Shown in pieces: positions 53,950 through 63,405 of a DNA stretch of 64,000 bases. The DNA lies in assembly GCA_010645155.1 (NCBI GenBank), contig CM021312.1, forward strand, positions 4,977,158 to 5,041,157, in the 5' to 3' direction. The notes below the pieces were generated by a model. That model was not told the DNA's origin, did no database searches, and saw nothing but the letters and a program-made list of their open reading frames with translations. Origin of the DNA: Tigriopus japonicus. Its lineage: Eukaryota > Arthropoda > Copepoda > Harpacticoida > Harpacticidae. Both the position numbers and the translations under genes were made by a program. Positions within the stretch are counted from its first letter, which is position 1. Each line of letters begins with the position of its first letter.

Positions 53950-54903
53950 ATGATTACGCTCAGTCAACGTCTCCGTGAGGAATCCCAGGGTGAGGATTCG
54001 AGCCCCACCCCCGGGGTTCCCTCGTCCACGGGTCCAGGTCAGCCCGCCACGCCCCATCGTCCCTCGATTCGCGATCAATTGTTGGTCAAGGAAGTCCAGG
54101 AAATGGAACAAAATCTGCCTCCGGGATCCAAAGTGCGCTTTGAAGATCCCAATGCTTTGCACGATTTCACTTTGGTAGTAGTTCCCGAAGAGGGATTTTG
54201 GTCGGGGGGGAAATTTCGCTTTCGAATTCGGGTAGGCGAGGATTACAATTTGGGACCGCCCAATGTCAAGTGCCAAACGCGGTTGTGGCACCCCAATATT
54301 AATGAGGAGGGCGATGTTTGTTTGAGTATTCTGAGATTGAATGCCCTGGATGGCATGGGATGGGCACCTACACGCAGGTAAAATTTCCAATTGTTTACAC
54401 ATTTTAATTCAACCGTGACTTTTGTATTTTAAATGAGTCTCTGAATAAGTCAAAATGAACAGGAGTTAAAATCCAATTTGAAATCGAGCATATTTTTGCC
54501 ATCCTAACGTGTAGACAAGCGTCACCACCATCTTGCTCATGTCCACTCGGGAAGAGATAATACTCGTTATGTTTCAATTAAATGGGCCAATAATGTAATC
54601 CAATGTTCTATTTGATGAAGCCGAAGCGTTAGGACACTGATTGCTTTGATCAGCGTCAAATATGATGCGCAATGTCTTGAATTATTCCGAATTTTGTCAC
54701 TTGATGGCTGACCTTTCAATTTATGAAAATAATTTGTTCTTTTTAGGCTAAAAGACGTGATGTGGGGATTGTACTCGCTCTTCGGAGATTTGCTTAATTT
54801 TGACGATCCGTTGAATTTGGAAGCCGCCGAGCACTTTCAAAACGACCGTGAGGGCTTCAAGTTCAAGGTTCGAGATTGGGTTCAACGCTACGCCAAACGG
54901 TGA
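53950..54903 (+). CDS. UBE2F: NEDD8-conjugating enzyme UBE2F
   Basis: E2 enzyme that receives NEDD8 from the NAE1-UBA3 E1 and transfers it, with RBX2-type E3s, to cullin 5. Two exons, 53950-54377 and 54747-54903, give 194 residues (human about 185). The catalytic cysteine is Cys124 in GDVCLSILR, preceded by the E2 HPN motif at 114-116. The block DGMGWAPTR, then LKDVMWGL and LLNFDDPLN, distinguish UBE2F from UBE2M and from ubiquitin E2s. The N-terminal MITLSQRL matches the E1-docking N-terminus of this family, which supports ATG 53950 over the upstream in-frame ATG at 53914. Residues 14-36 are a Ser/Pro/Gly-rich linker longer than in mammals. A polyadenylation signal AATAAA lies at 54954. Confidence 0.95.
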
Positions 54904-54953
54904 TCGATGTGGGCGTGTCTCTCGCATCTTCTATTCATCATACATTCTGACTA

Positions 54954-54959
54954 AATAAA
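54954..54959 (+). promoter_or_regulatory. Polyadenylation signal of UBE2F
   Basis: AATAAA 51 nt after the UBE2F stop codon. The next gene's splice acceptor (55225-55226) follows about 265 nt later. Confidence 0.7.
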
Positions 54960-55231
54960 GTACACGCCATACGACTAACCTCATCCCAACGAAGCTCACC
55001 CGGTCAAATTCACCATCAAATTCTGAGGAGAAGCATAATCGACACACAAATCCATTGGTGATTCTGACCTTAAGAGGACATAAATGAACCTTTCCGTCTT
55101 GCCTTGGGACACGTTATCAAATGCAAACCGATCTTTTGGCGGAATCGTGACCATGAAATATACTTCCAAAGTCAACTTCTAATCCAAGATTCCAGCAGTT
55201 CCTAAGAGGGCTCTATCTCGTTTCAGGTGCC

Positions 55232-56925
55232 ATGATGATGGTCTCAACCCAAAACCAACGCTCTTTAGCAATCTGGAAGGATTTCCACGACGATGTCTTG
55301 ACTTCCATTGCCAATTTTCGAAACGAGGATCAATTCTTTGACGTGACAATTTTCGCCCAAGAACGAAGTTTCAGCGCCCACAAATTGATACTCGCGGCAT
55401 CTTCGGGTTTGCTCAGGCAAATATTTCTTGCCAGTCCGGACAAAGTCATCAACGTGGTCAAGCTCAAAAACATCGATCCACTCTATTTCGAAAGTGCCCT
55501 GGATTTTATGTATAAAGGAGAAGTCGAACTCGCTGAAAGCCAACTTCCAAAATTTCTGGCCGTGGCCAAAACACTCCAACTCACAGGTTTAACTGGAGCT
55601 CTCAAAAATCGCAAATCGGTTCGAAAGTCTACCAATTTCGCTCAACAGCTCCCTAAAATAGTTACTAAGAGGTCGGTATCAAGATCAATCCCTCAAAATC
55701 CTCCAACGGTTATTGAAAAGAGACCAAAAATTGCCGCTGAAGAAGAAGAGGTGCCCATAAAATCCGAAATTCCAACACCCTCCACCAATCCTTTAACTTT
55801 GGAGAGCATTATCATGTCGGAAGTGCCGGAAATCTGGAACACAGAGGGAGGCCAAAATAGTACCGATCTCGAAAACCCTGAATCTGACACTGCTGAATCG
55901 AACGAAGAAGGCGATATCGACCACCCGAAAACTAAAATTGTAGAAACTCCTCCTGTAGAAACAGAAGAAGAGGTTGCTCCATCGACGGCAGAACCGCCTC
56001 TAGAAGAGGTTGCACCACCTCCAGAAGAGATTTCACCGCCTCCAGAAGAGATTGCACCGCCTCCAGAAGAGGTTGCACCGCCCATGACCGAGGAAGAAAG
56101 GGATAAGGCTGAAAAGAAGGCTTACTATGATTCGATTTATCGACAAGGACCGGAAATCGGTCCTAATGGATTGAGTGGTGAGTTAATGATTGAGTACATT
56201 CCAGTTTTACTTCCAGCTAGGTTTATGGTTGTCCAATGATGTTTTGGGTCAAGTGCCGATATAATTCTAAGGGTTGTCAACAGTAACTATGATTTTGAGG
56301 GTAAACTATGATACTGTATTGTTAATGTTTATGGCCTCATTTTTGGAATTTTCCCTTTCTTTTTTAAGAATTGAATGATATTAGGCTAAAAATGATCATT
56401 TTAAGAAAAACTAAAATTTGGCACTAAAAACTAGGGTAAATGAATTGTTATTTAAAGGCAAGATTTATACAATGATTAAAGCTATCGGTAAGAATAATCT
56501 ACCTTGTCCATTTTTTGTTAGCCATTTCGGAGTTTTTCCATTTTATTTTGCCTATTTCTAGTTTTTTAATTGAGTACCCGATTGGACACACATCGTTGAA
56601 GTATTTAATAATTGATTATCTCCCATCAATTGGATGACATTCCCTTGGTGCGGATGGAATGCCTCGGTTAAGATATGTTTTTAACACGGGCATGTTTAAT
56701 TTTCTTACAGGATTCAAGTGCAAATATTGCCAAAAGATGTTCGAAAACCGTTCCCGATTGCGCGTTCATTTTGAAGAAAATCACTACACCATGGAGAGAG
56801 CTTGTGAATTATGCGGAAAGCTCTTCTTATCCGTTCGAAGAATCAAGAATCATCAAACCTATGGCAAATGCAAACCCGCTGATTTCCAGAGCAAGCGCCG
56901 AAAAGTTCGAAACAATAAATCTTAA
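55232..56925 (+). CDS. BTB zinc-finger protein, tandem gene A
   Basis: Predicted nuclear DNA-binding regulator. Exons 55232-56177 and 56711-56925 give 386 residues. A Tramtrack-type BTB domain (about residues 12-125; FFDVTIFAQERSFSAHKLIL, then FMYKGEVEL) would mediate dimerisation. A long acidic, proline-rich linker follows, including four 7-residue EE(V/I)(A/S)PPx units at 258-285. The linker ends with the motif YYDSIYRQG and GPNGLSG shared with gene B. Two fingers lie at the C-terminus: C319-C322-H335-H340 (C2H2) and C347-C350-H363-C369 (C2HC). The intron is phase 1. A splice acceptor (GTTTCAG) ends 5 nt before the triple ATG, so a leader exon is implied. The specific DNA target and orthologue are not recognised. 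Confidence 0.88.
56003..56086 (+). repeat. Four 21 bp coding repeats in gene A linker
   Basis: Units at 56003-56023, 56024-56044, 56045-56065 and 56066-56086 encode EEVAPPP, EEISPPP, EEIAPPP and EEVAPPM. Near-identity at the DNA level points to recent slippage expansion in the disordered linker. Confidence 0.85.
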
Positions 56926-57626
56926 TTCCATTTGGCTCATTTAGACCAGTTGCATTTATTTCAATACTAAAGACATCACTCCATTAGTTCCGAAGCAAGA
57001 AATAAGGTTGTTCAAAACCTTACGTGTCCCATTGGTTTCTAAAATCATGGGATGAGGAAAAAATGTGAAATGAATAATGAATTCCTGTTGTGATCATCCT
57101 TACAAAATGAATGACAGTTGCTATGAACCTTATAAACAAATCCTCTTCTGTAATACCTTAACAAAAAACGCGTTATTTTTCTAATTTGGAAAAGATCTTG
57201 CTTTCCCTCACGTTTTTTGCACTTCACTAGGGTTGGGGGCAAAATACTCTTCCATTTTTTTGATAAAAGTTTGACAAAAATTAAAACAATGTTTTGTGAA
57301 GCGGAGCATGAAATCATGAAGAGCCCTCTAGTGGCTAAATAATAGAAGACTGGCTCGATTGCTTCCAAAATGGCATCACTGCCCAGCAACCTCACAGCTT
57401 TCATTTAGTGTCGCCACCTCAAATCTCCCGTCTCTCCGCCAACGCGACACCAAACATTTCAAAATACCACCTAATACCGCAAACTCATCCACCAATCCCT
57501 TTAGCCAAATCCGCCCTCATTTCGATCAGCCGCGACTTATTGATCGATTCCGCGGCGGTGTCGCACGTGATCGCCTAACTAAGAGTGAGAGTAAGTCGCC
57601 AAATCGCACTTTATGCGGTGTGCTCG

Positions 57627-59334
57627 ATGATGTCATCCTCGGAGGAGAAGCGTTCCGCGTTGATGTGGCCGGATTTCCATTGCAGTGTGGTCTCGGCCAT
57701 CTCGGATCTGCGATATCAGGAGGATTTCTTCGATATCACCGTTTTCGCTCAAGAGCGGAGTTTCAACGCGCACAAATTGATGCTCTCGGCGTGTTCCGGA
57801 TTGTTCAAGAAGATCTTTCAAACCGCCACCAACAAGAATATTCAAGTGGTGAAATTCAAAGATATCCCGCCATTTTACATGGAAAGCGTTTTAGATTTCA
57901 TGTACCAAGGCCAGATTGAACTTTCCGAGACGGAATTGCCCGAATTTTTGGCCGTCGCCAAGAAACTTCAACTCAAAGGCTTGAATCGCTACCATCAAAC
58001 CATGGGTCGCGCACCTCAACGACTCAAACGACCCGCCCAAACTTCCGTGTCAGAAACCGAATCGTCCAAGAAACCCAAGGTGGTTCAGGAGCTGGTTCAG
58101 GTCGTCAAGACCGCTCCAGTGTCCATGGTCGAATCCATGGGTATGGCTTCGATGGTGGCGGAATCACCCATGATTTGGACATCGATGGAAGTACCCGTGA
58201 AATTGGATCCGCCGTCGACGAATATCATTGAGACGAGTGTGAGTTCTGTCACCGACGGGGATGCCAATGTGATAACCACGACGGTGAATATGACCGTGAA
58301 ACGTCCGGAGGATGAGATTGTCCAAGGCCAAGAGACTGAAATCCATCAGGCTAGTGAAGTGCCCATCGTAGCGGAGGAAGTGTCCATGACTCAAGAAGAG
58401 AGGGAAAAAGCCGAACGAGCCGAATATTTCGAATCGATTTACAAACAAGGTGCCATAGTCGGACCCAATGGACTGAGTGGTGAGCAATATTGTTTTATGT
58501 TATTTGTTGGGATAGATCGGAGACCGGAACCGATATCTCACTTTAAGATTATTAATAACACTCATTGGATTGAATTTGTACATTCGGAAATATTACTCGA
58601 TCAAAGAAGTAGGGATAGGATAAAAGATCGATTTTTTCTTTCAAACTCCATTCAGTGCCTTTCTGCTTTCAGATTTGAGAGGCATAACCGGAGGTGCTTT
58701 CGGTTTATCACTATATATTTACATTGTTAGGAGGTGGTAAAGGCTAAACAAAAACTTAGGGTTTTGTATTAGGGAGTATGAGAGAAAGAAACTAAATTTT
58801 GTTGATAACGAAATGAAGAACTGGAGATTATAAGGGGTAAGGTGTAAAGAATATGTTGAGTCAGATTAAAGAAAAAAAGGTCTTGTTTAGTATTACTGGC
58901 GGTTTTTTACCACCAATCCTTGTAAAAACTGAAGAAACATGACTATTGTAAGATATTTGGTTTTCTCAAGTTAGATCGTGATCACTTTTAAAAAGGCCTT
59001 GAAATAAAGTTTGTATAGTTAAGTTAAGAAGACGAATACTTGAATGGATTGCAGACCCATTTAAAATGATACTTTCCCCCAATGCTATTTCTCCTCATAG
59101 TATTCGCGACTTTGTCCGTTGAGGGTGACACTGTAATGCTAGATTCGGTTTTGCCTTTCAGGATTTGAATGCAAATATTGCAAAAAGCTCTACAACTCCC
59201 GTTCAGCTCTTCGCAATCATTTCCAAGAGATCCACGATGGCACTCAAATCCCTTGTGAATTCTGCGGCAAAATGTATCCCTCTTACAAACGAATTCGCGG
59301 CCATCAAAAGAAGGATAAATGTACCATGGGATAA
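57627..59334 (+). CDS. BTB zinc-finger protein, tandem gene B
   Basis: The closest relative in the window of gene A. Exons 57627-58479 and 59162-59334 give 341 residues. The BTB domain (about 10-120) contains FFDITVFAQERSFNAHKLML and FMYQGQIELSETELPEF, nearly the same as A. The linker ends in REKAERAEYFESIYKQG and GPNGLSG. The fingers are C288-C291-H304-H309 and C316-C319-H332-C338, so the second is again C2HC. The intron is phase 1 at the same place as in A, C and D. The start is set at the first of two adjacent ATGs (57627); unlike A, C and D I see no splice acceptor directly before it, and the GC-richer region 57400-57620 may be its own promoter. Confidence 0.88.
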
Positions 59335-59393
59335 ACATTCCTCCAAAGGCTCTCCCAACAAAAGTACAAATTTAGCCTCTAGATTTGCACTTC

Positions 59394-59399
59394 AATAAA
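59394..59399 (+). promoter_or_regulatory. Polyadenylation signal of gene B, next to acceptor of gene C
   Basis: AATAAA 60 nt after the gene B stop codon. A pyrimidine-rich splice acceptor (CGTTCCAG, AG at 59461-59462) follows 62 nt later, nine nt before the ATG of gene C. Confidence 0.65.
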
Positions 59400-59471
59400 C
59401 CGTCGATACCTTCTCCTAGATACCTAAAAAAGATATCCCTATTCCCCATTTTTTCGTTCCAGTTGCTCATC

Positions 59472-60470
59472 ATGGGTTCATCCAACGGATTCTCGCTTAA
59501 ATGGGACGCCTATGAGTCCAACGCTGCGGGAACCTTCGCCGATCTCCGTTTCGATTCAATCCTCAGTGATATCACCCTTGTGTGTGATGGCGAAAACTTT
59601 CGAGCCCATCGAATCATTCTATCCCGGTGTTCCTTGGTGTTCCGTCAGCTTTTCCTCAGCACAAAACTCACTCATCCATCGGGAAATCCTCTGGTTATGC
59701 TTTGGGATATCACGGCCGATATCCTGGCGTCCTTGTTGGATTTTATGTATTTAGGAGAGGTGTCCGTGACCAATGATCGATTCAATGATTTTATGACCGC
59801 CGCTGAAAGACTTCAAATCCGAGGTTTAACTCAAAACGAAGACAAACGTTCATCTCCGGATTATCAACCCTCTTCGAAAAAAGTCAGAGTGGAAACTCCT
59901 GTAGTCAATCAAGAGAAATCGGTTTTGCCAGATGATGTCAAGGACGAGCCAGGGGATTTGGTGGCGATGGATCAGGTTGTGGATGGCAAAAACGATTCAA
60001 ATGATGAATCGCCTTTGACTGCTCAAAACGAGGAGTACATCAGAGCCATGAGATACGTCGCCACTGAACCTCCCACAATTGGACCCGATGGAACAAAAGG
60101 TAAGCTACTCTTTTCCCATTTTACATATCCAACTAGTAGAGCTCTTTTATTGATTTGTCCGCACGTTTCAGAGTATCGTTGTATTTTCTGTGACAAGAAG
60201 TACTTACGACGATCGAGAGTGAGAAGACACATTTCTGATACCCACATCACCGGATTTTTTCCTTGTTCAGAGTGTGGAAAAGTATTTGCCTCGAATCGTA
60301 AAATGAAAGACCACCAAAGTAAATCCAAGTGTCGGAGTGGATTGGATACTAGTGAGACATTCCCAGAGCTTCGAGATCATCCGAATAGCCCAGATATTCC
60401 ATTGGAGAGCTTGGATACATCCATGACCACAGATGTGATTGTGCAACAAATTTTGAATGAGCAGAATTGA
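59472..60470 (+). CDS. BTB zinc-finger protein, tandem gene C
   Basis: Exons 59472-60099 and 60172-60470 give 308 residues. The BTB domain (about 6-118) has the Broad/Tramtrack-like signature CDGENFRAHRIILSRCS and FMYLGEVSV and is closer to gene D than to A or B. The linker is short and acidic, ending in PPTIGPDGTKG, comparable to GPNGLSG of A and B. The fingers are C213-C216-H229-H234 and C241-C244-H257-C263 (C2HC). A roughly 45-residue acidic tail follows. The 72 nt intron is a multiple of three without a stop, so the frame stays open if it is retained. The start at 59472 follows an acceptor nine nt upstream; 59385 opens the same frame earlier but would read through that acceptor. Confidence 0.88.
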   Translation: MGSSNGFSLKWDAYESNAAGTFADLRFDSILSDITLVCDGENFRAHRIILSRCSLVFRQLFLSTKLTHPSGNPLVMLWDITADILASLLDFMYLGEVSVTNDRFNDFMTAAERLQIRGLTQNEDKRSSPDYQPSSKKVRVETPVVNQEKSVLPDDVKDEPGDLVAMDQVVDGKNDSNDESPLTAQNEEYIRAMRYVATEPPTIGPDGTKGKLLFSHFTYPTSRALLLICPHVSEYRCIFCDKKYLRRSRVRRHISDTHITGFFPCSECGKVFASNRKMKDHQSKSKCRSGLDTSETFPELRDHPNSPDIPLESLDTSMTTDVIVQQILNEQN

Positions 60471-60574
60471 GCTGTTTGTTGGAAACAAGCGAATCTCAGA
60501 ATCTTAAAGGCTCATTGATCCCAATGAGAACATTGTTAAGATACTTCAGAATTGTGCAGAAGTACCATGGTATT

Positions 60575-60640
60575 GTAAGTATCTTTTTTAATCTTTAATT
60601 ATTACCGACAAAATTCACATTTGTTGTTTTTTGATTACAG
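60575..60640 (+). other. Possible untranslated intron between genes C and D
   Basis: GTAAGT at 60575 and a pyrimidine-rich GATTACAG ending at 60640 define a plausible 66 nt intron after the gene C stop codon. It would lie either in the 3' UTR of C, about 104 nt past the stop, or between 5' leader exons of D. Confidence 0.35.
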
Positions 60641-60730
60641 GGAATACCAAACCAAAGGAATCCAGTCGTCGAAAACTTTAAATACCTTTCTTGTCGCACA
60701 AGATACCCATGTGATCTTTTTAAACGTCGC

Positions 60731-60736
60731 AATAAA
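60731..60736 (+). promoter_or_regulatory. Polyadenylation signal between genes C and D
   Basis: AATAAA 261 nt after the gene C stop codon and 69 nt before the exon of gene D begins at 60806. Confidence 0.6.
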
Positions 60737-60805
60737 TAGTCCTTATTTATATGTCAACAACACTTCAAAGTCAATCTTACTGACCCTGTTATGATCTTGT
60801 TTCAG

Positions 60806-62079
60806 ATGGGAGCTCAAGACGAAACTTTCACCCTAAAGTGGAACGATTTTCACACCAGTGTTATCGCGACCTTTTCCGACCTTCGCGATGAAAAGAATCT
60901 CTGCGATGTGACCATCGTCTGCGATGGCGAGTATTTTCCCGCCCACAAACTCGTTCTGTCTGCTTGTTCCGGAGTATTCAGCAAACTTTTCAAGAGGAAC
61001 AAGCACCAGCCCAATTTGGAACAGCTCATCATGATCTGGGACATTCCAGTGGAGGAAATGACCACTCTTTTAAACTTTATGTATTGCGGTGAAGTGAACG
61101 TGAGCGAGAGCAAGTTGAACGATTTTCTCGCCGCCGCCGATAAACTTGAGGTCCGAGGTTTGTACCATCCTCAAGGTCCATCGAGAAGGCTCAAGCCATT
61201 GAAACCCATGGAAGAACCACCCCTTCCCCGTCCCACTCTACCTCAATTGCCCAAGAATCGGCGATCGGGATCCGTTGTACCTGCTTCAGCTCCAATTCCA
61301 GCACTCATTCCCAGTTCGAAGATAGTTCCAACCCGAGTTAAAACGCCGGCAACGAAAAAGATCCGAATCAAGGCGGAACTCAAGGCCGAAGAAAAAATCT
61401 CAGAAGAAGATCAAATCGAAATCCATGCCCCACTTCACATAGATCCTGTGGATAGCGATACGGAAGATCCCTTGACCACGGGTGATGGAGAGATGGGCAT
61501 TGATGAAGACATGGAATTGGAAGAAGACTTTGAAGACACTTTGGAACCAGGAGGCGATCCAGACACGGATGAGAGTCAGGGCAGATTTGCTGCTTATAAT
61601 CACAAAAAGTCTAAGGGTAAGAGTTTACTTATTTATTGTGATGGACCGAAAATGCCCCGAGGAATCCGAAAACAATTGCACTTTCTTAGAAAATTTGCCG
61701 TGATATTCCCCTTTCCAAAAGGATAAGGGAAATTTTTTAAACTTTATAGTGCGATTCTGAAAAACAAATATTGCTCTCGTCTGCCTCGTTCCACCATTAG
61801 TTTGTTTAAAATTCATTTTCGAACACCTTTTCAAACTATCAAACTACGATGAATGATTTTAATAAAGAATGAATTCGATTTTAATTTACAGAATTACAAT
61901 GCGGCTATTGCCATAAAACGTACAAAGCTCGAGGGATTCTCAATCGTCATGTGTCAGATTGTCACGAGACCGGTGTGTATCCCTGCAAACTCTGCGGAAA
62001 AGTATTTCCCTCTCCATTAAGGATGAAGGACCACGTGAATCGAGGGCGATGTCCGGTGCAAAAACACGGAAAGAATTGA
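60806..62079 (+). CDS. BTB zinc-finger protein, tandem gene D
   Basis: Exons 60806-61616 and 61892-62079 give 332 residues. The BTB domain (about 8-120) begins FTLKWNDFHTSV and contains CDGEYFPAHKLVLSACS and FMYCGEVNVSESKL, typical of the arthropod Tramtrack/Broad/Lola group. A Pro-rich then very acidic linker (roughly 125-270) lacks the A/B end motif. The fingers are C274-C277-H290-H295 and C302-C305-H318-C324 (C2HC). The phase-1 intron matches A-C. The ATG at 60806 begins on the first base after the acceptor TTTCAG, so an upstream leader exon, or trans-splicing, is needed for translation. AATAAA lies near 62162. It is likely a nuclear regulator; targets are unknown. Confidence 0.88.
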
Positions 62080-63405
62080 TTAAGTTGATCAAGTACTTAA
62101 TTTGAATGAGTATGCCCCACTTTTTTTGGACCTCTCAATTATGGTTTCAATTGAAAGTGGAAATAAAGGTATTATTGTGGAAACAAGAAAGGTTGTGTCA
62201 AATGTTATTAGTAAGGTTACTTACTTTATTAAACGGAGAAAGGGGTTGTACAGATCTATCGATTCTCATTCGTTGGTAAATCAAACATCATATTCATGTT
62301 TAACAATCCTTCTTATCTGTAATTTACCCATTTTACCTTCAAACAATCCTTTGTTTTTGCGATTTGATTTAAAAATTGACGACGCTATTTCGTAGCCCAT
62401 TGATTATAGGAGTAATATTAGCCTAAGCATTGAAGATTTTGGTTCAAAACTCTATTTGAAAGCAGAATGGATGATGGATTAAGAAAAAAAAAACCTTTTT
62501 AACAAGTCGCAAACACTTTTTGATTTCTCTTTTTTCAATCTCTTAGCTCCTTCATATCTGCAGTTTTGTAGTTAGACCGTAGAAATTATTTTACCAAACC
62601 TTTCTCTTAAATTTCGACAAAAAGGTAACGAAATTCTCCGCTAGAAAAGAAAAGATTTCTTTTTATAAATGCAGCAGAATGCGCAAGTTAGAGATCGTTT
62701 TTTCCTAAACGACTCCTGGGAAAGTCCATTAGAAAAAATCCGGCAACACTGTTCTAATCTCAAGCTCGCAGCGTTTCAACCACAGACCATATTATGGCTA
62801 AACCTCGCTTGGTGCGAGAAAAAGAGGGACAACTTTGCTTCATCAGCTGAAACATAACACTACACCCTAAAATGGTGGGAATTTCGAACTTTTCAAAATT
62901 TTGCCAGCATGGCCAAAACCTGAACAAACTCAACGTACCGTACGTACTTTGTTCTCGACGCAAGCGAGCGTCGTTACTTCTGAGCACGCGGTCGCTCTGA
63001 GATTTCGAAGCTAGCGCAGCTGGGCCAAGTGGTGTCACTCTTCTCTCGCCGAGAGAACGGGCCAATGCGACATCTAGTCATTATACGATCTGTGGTTTCA
63101 ACTGAAACGCCGCAAGGTTTGTTTTGATTGTGAAACCAACAGAGTTGCCAGCGTGACAACGGCAAACTTGAGACCCTTGGATTGACCAATAAAAACGTTT
63201 ACAAATACGATCTAAACTTAAAAGGGGCGTTTATATTCGTGATTTTATGCACCTTCGGTAACCTACTCAATTGATATCAAGATCTCGAAGAGCTTTGATT
63301 TGTGGGATGGATAGCGTTTGAAACTTTATCTGACCTAAAATAACCCCTGTTTGTGGCAACCCTAGATTTCCCAATTTTTCCAATTTCCCATTTCCGATGA
63401 TCATC
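62080..63405. other. Intergenic region between gene D and gene E
   Basis: AT-rich 3' flank of gene D to about 62650, then more balanced sequence leading to the gene E start, which presumably contains its promoter and 5' UTR. The open frame at 62102-62395 has no motif. No other feature is supported. Confidence 0.55.

Noticed and set aside
55693..56085. Gly/Ser-rich 130-codon - strand frame
   Set aside because: It is the antisense of the Glu/Pro repeats in gene A, which explains its composition.
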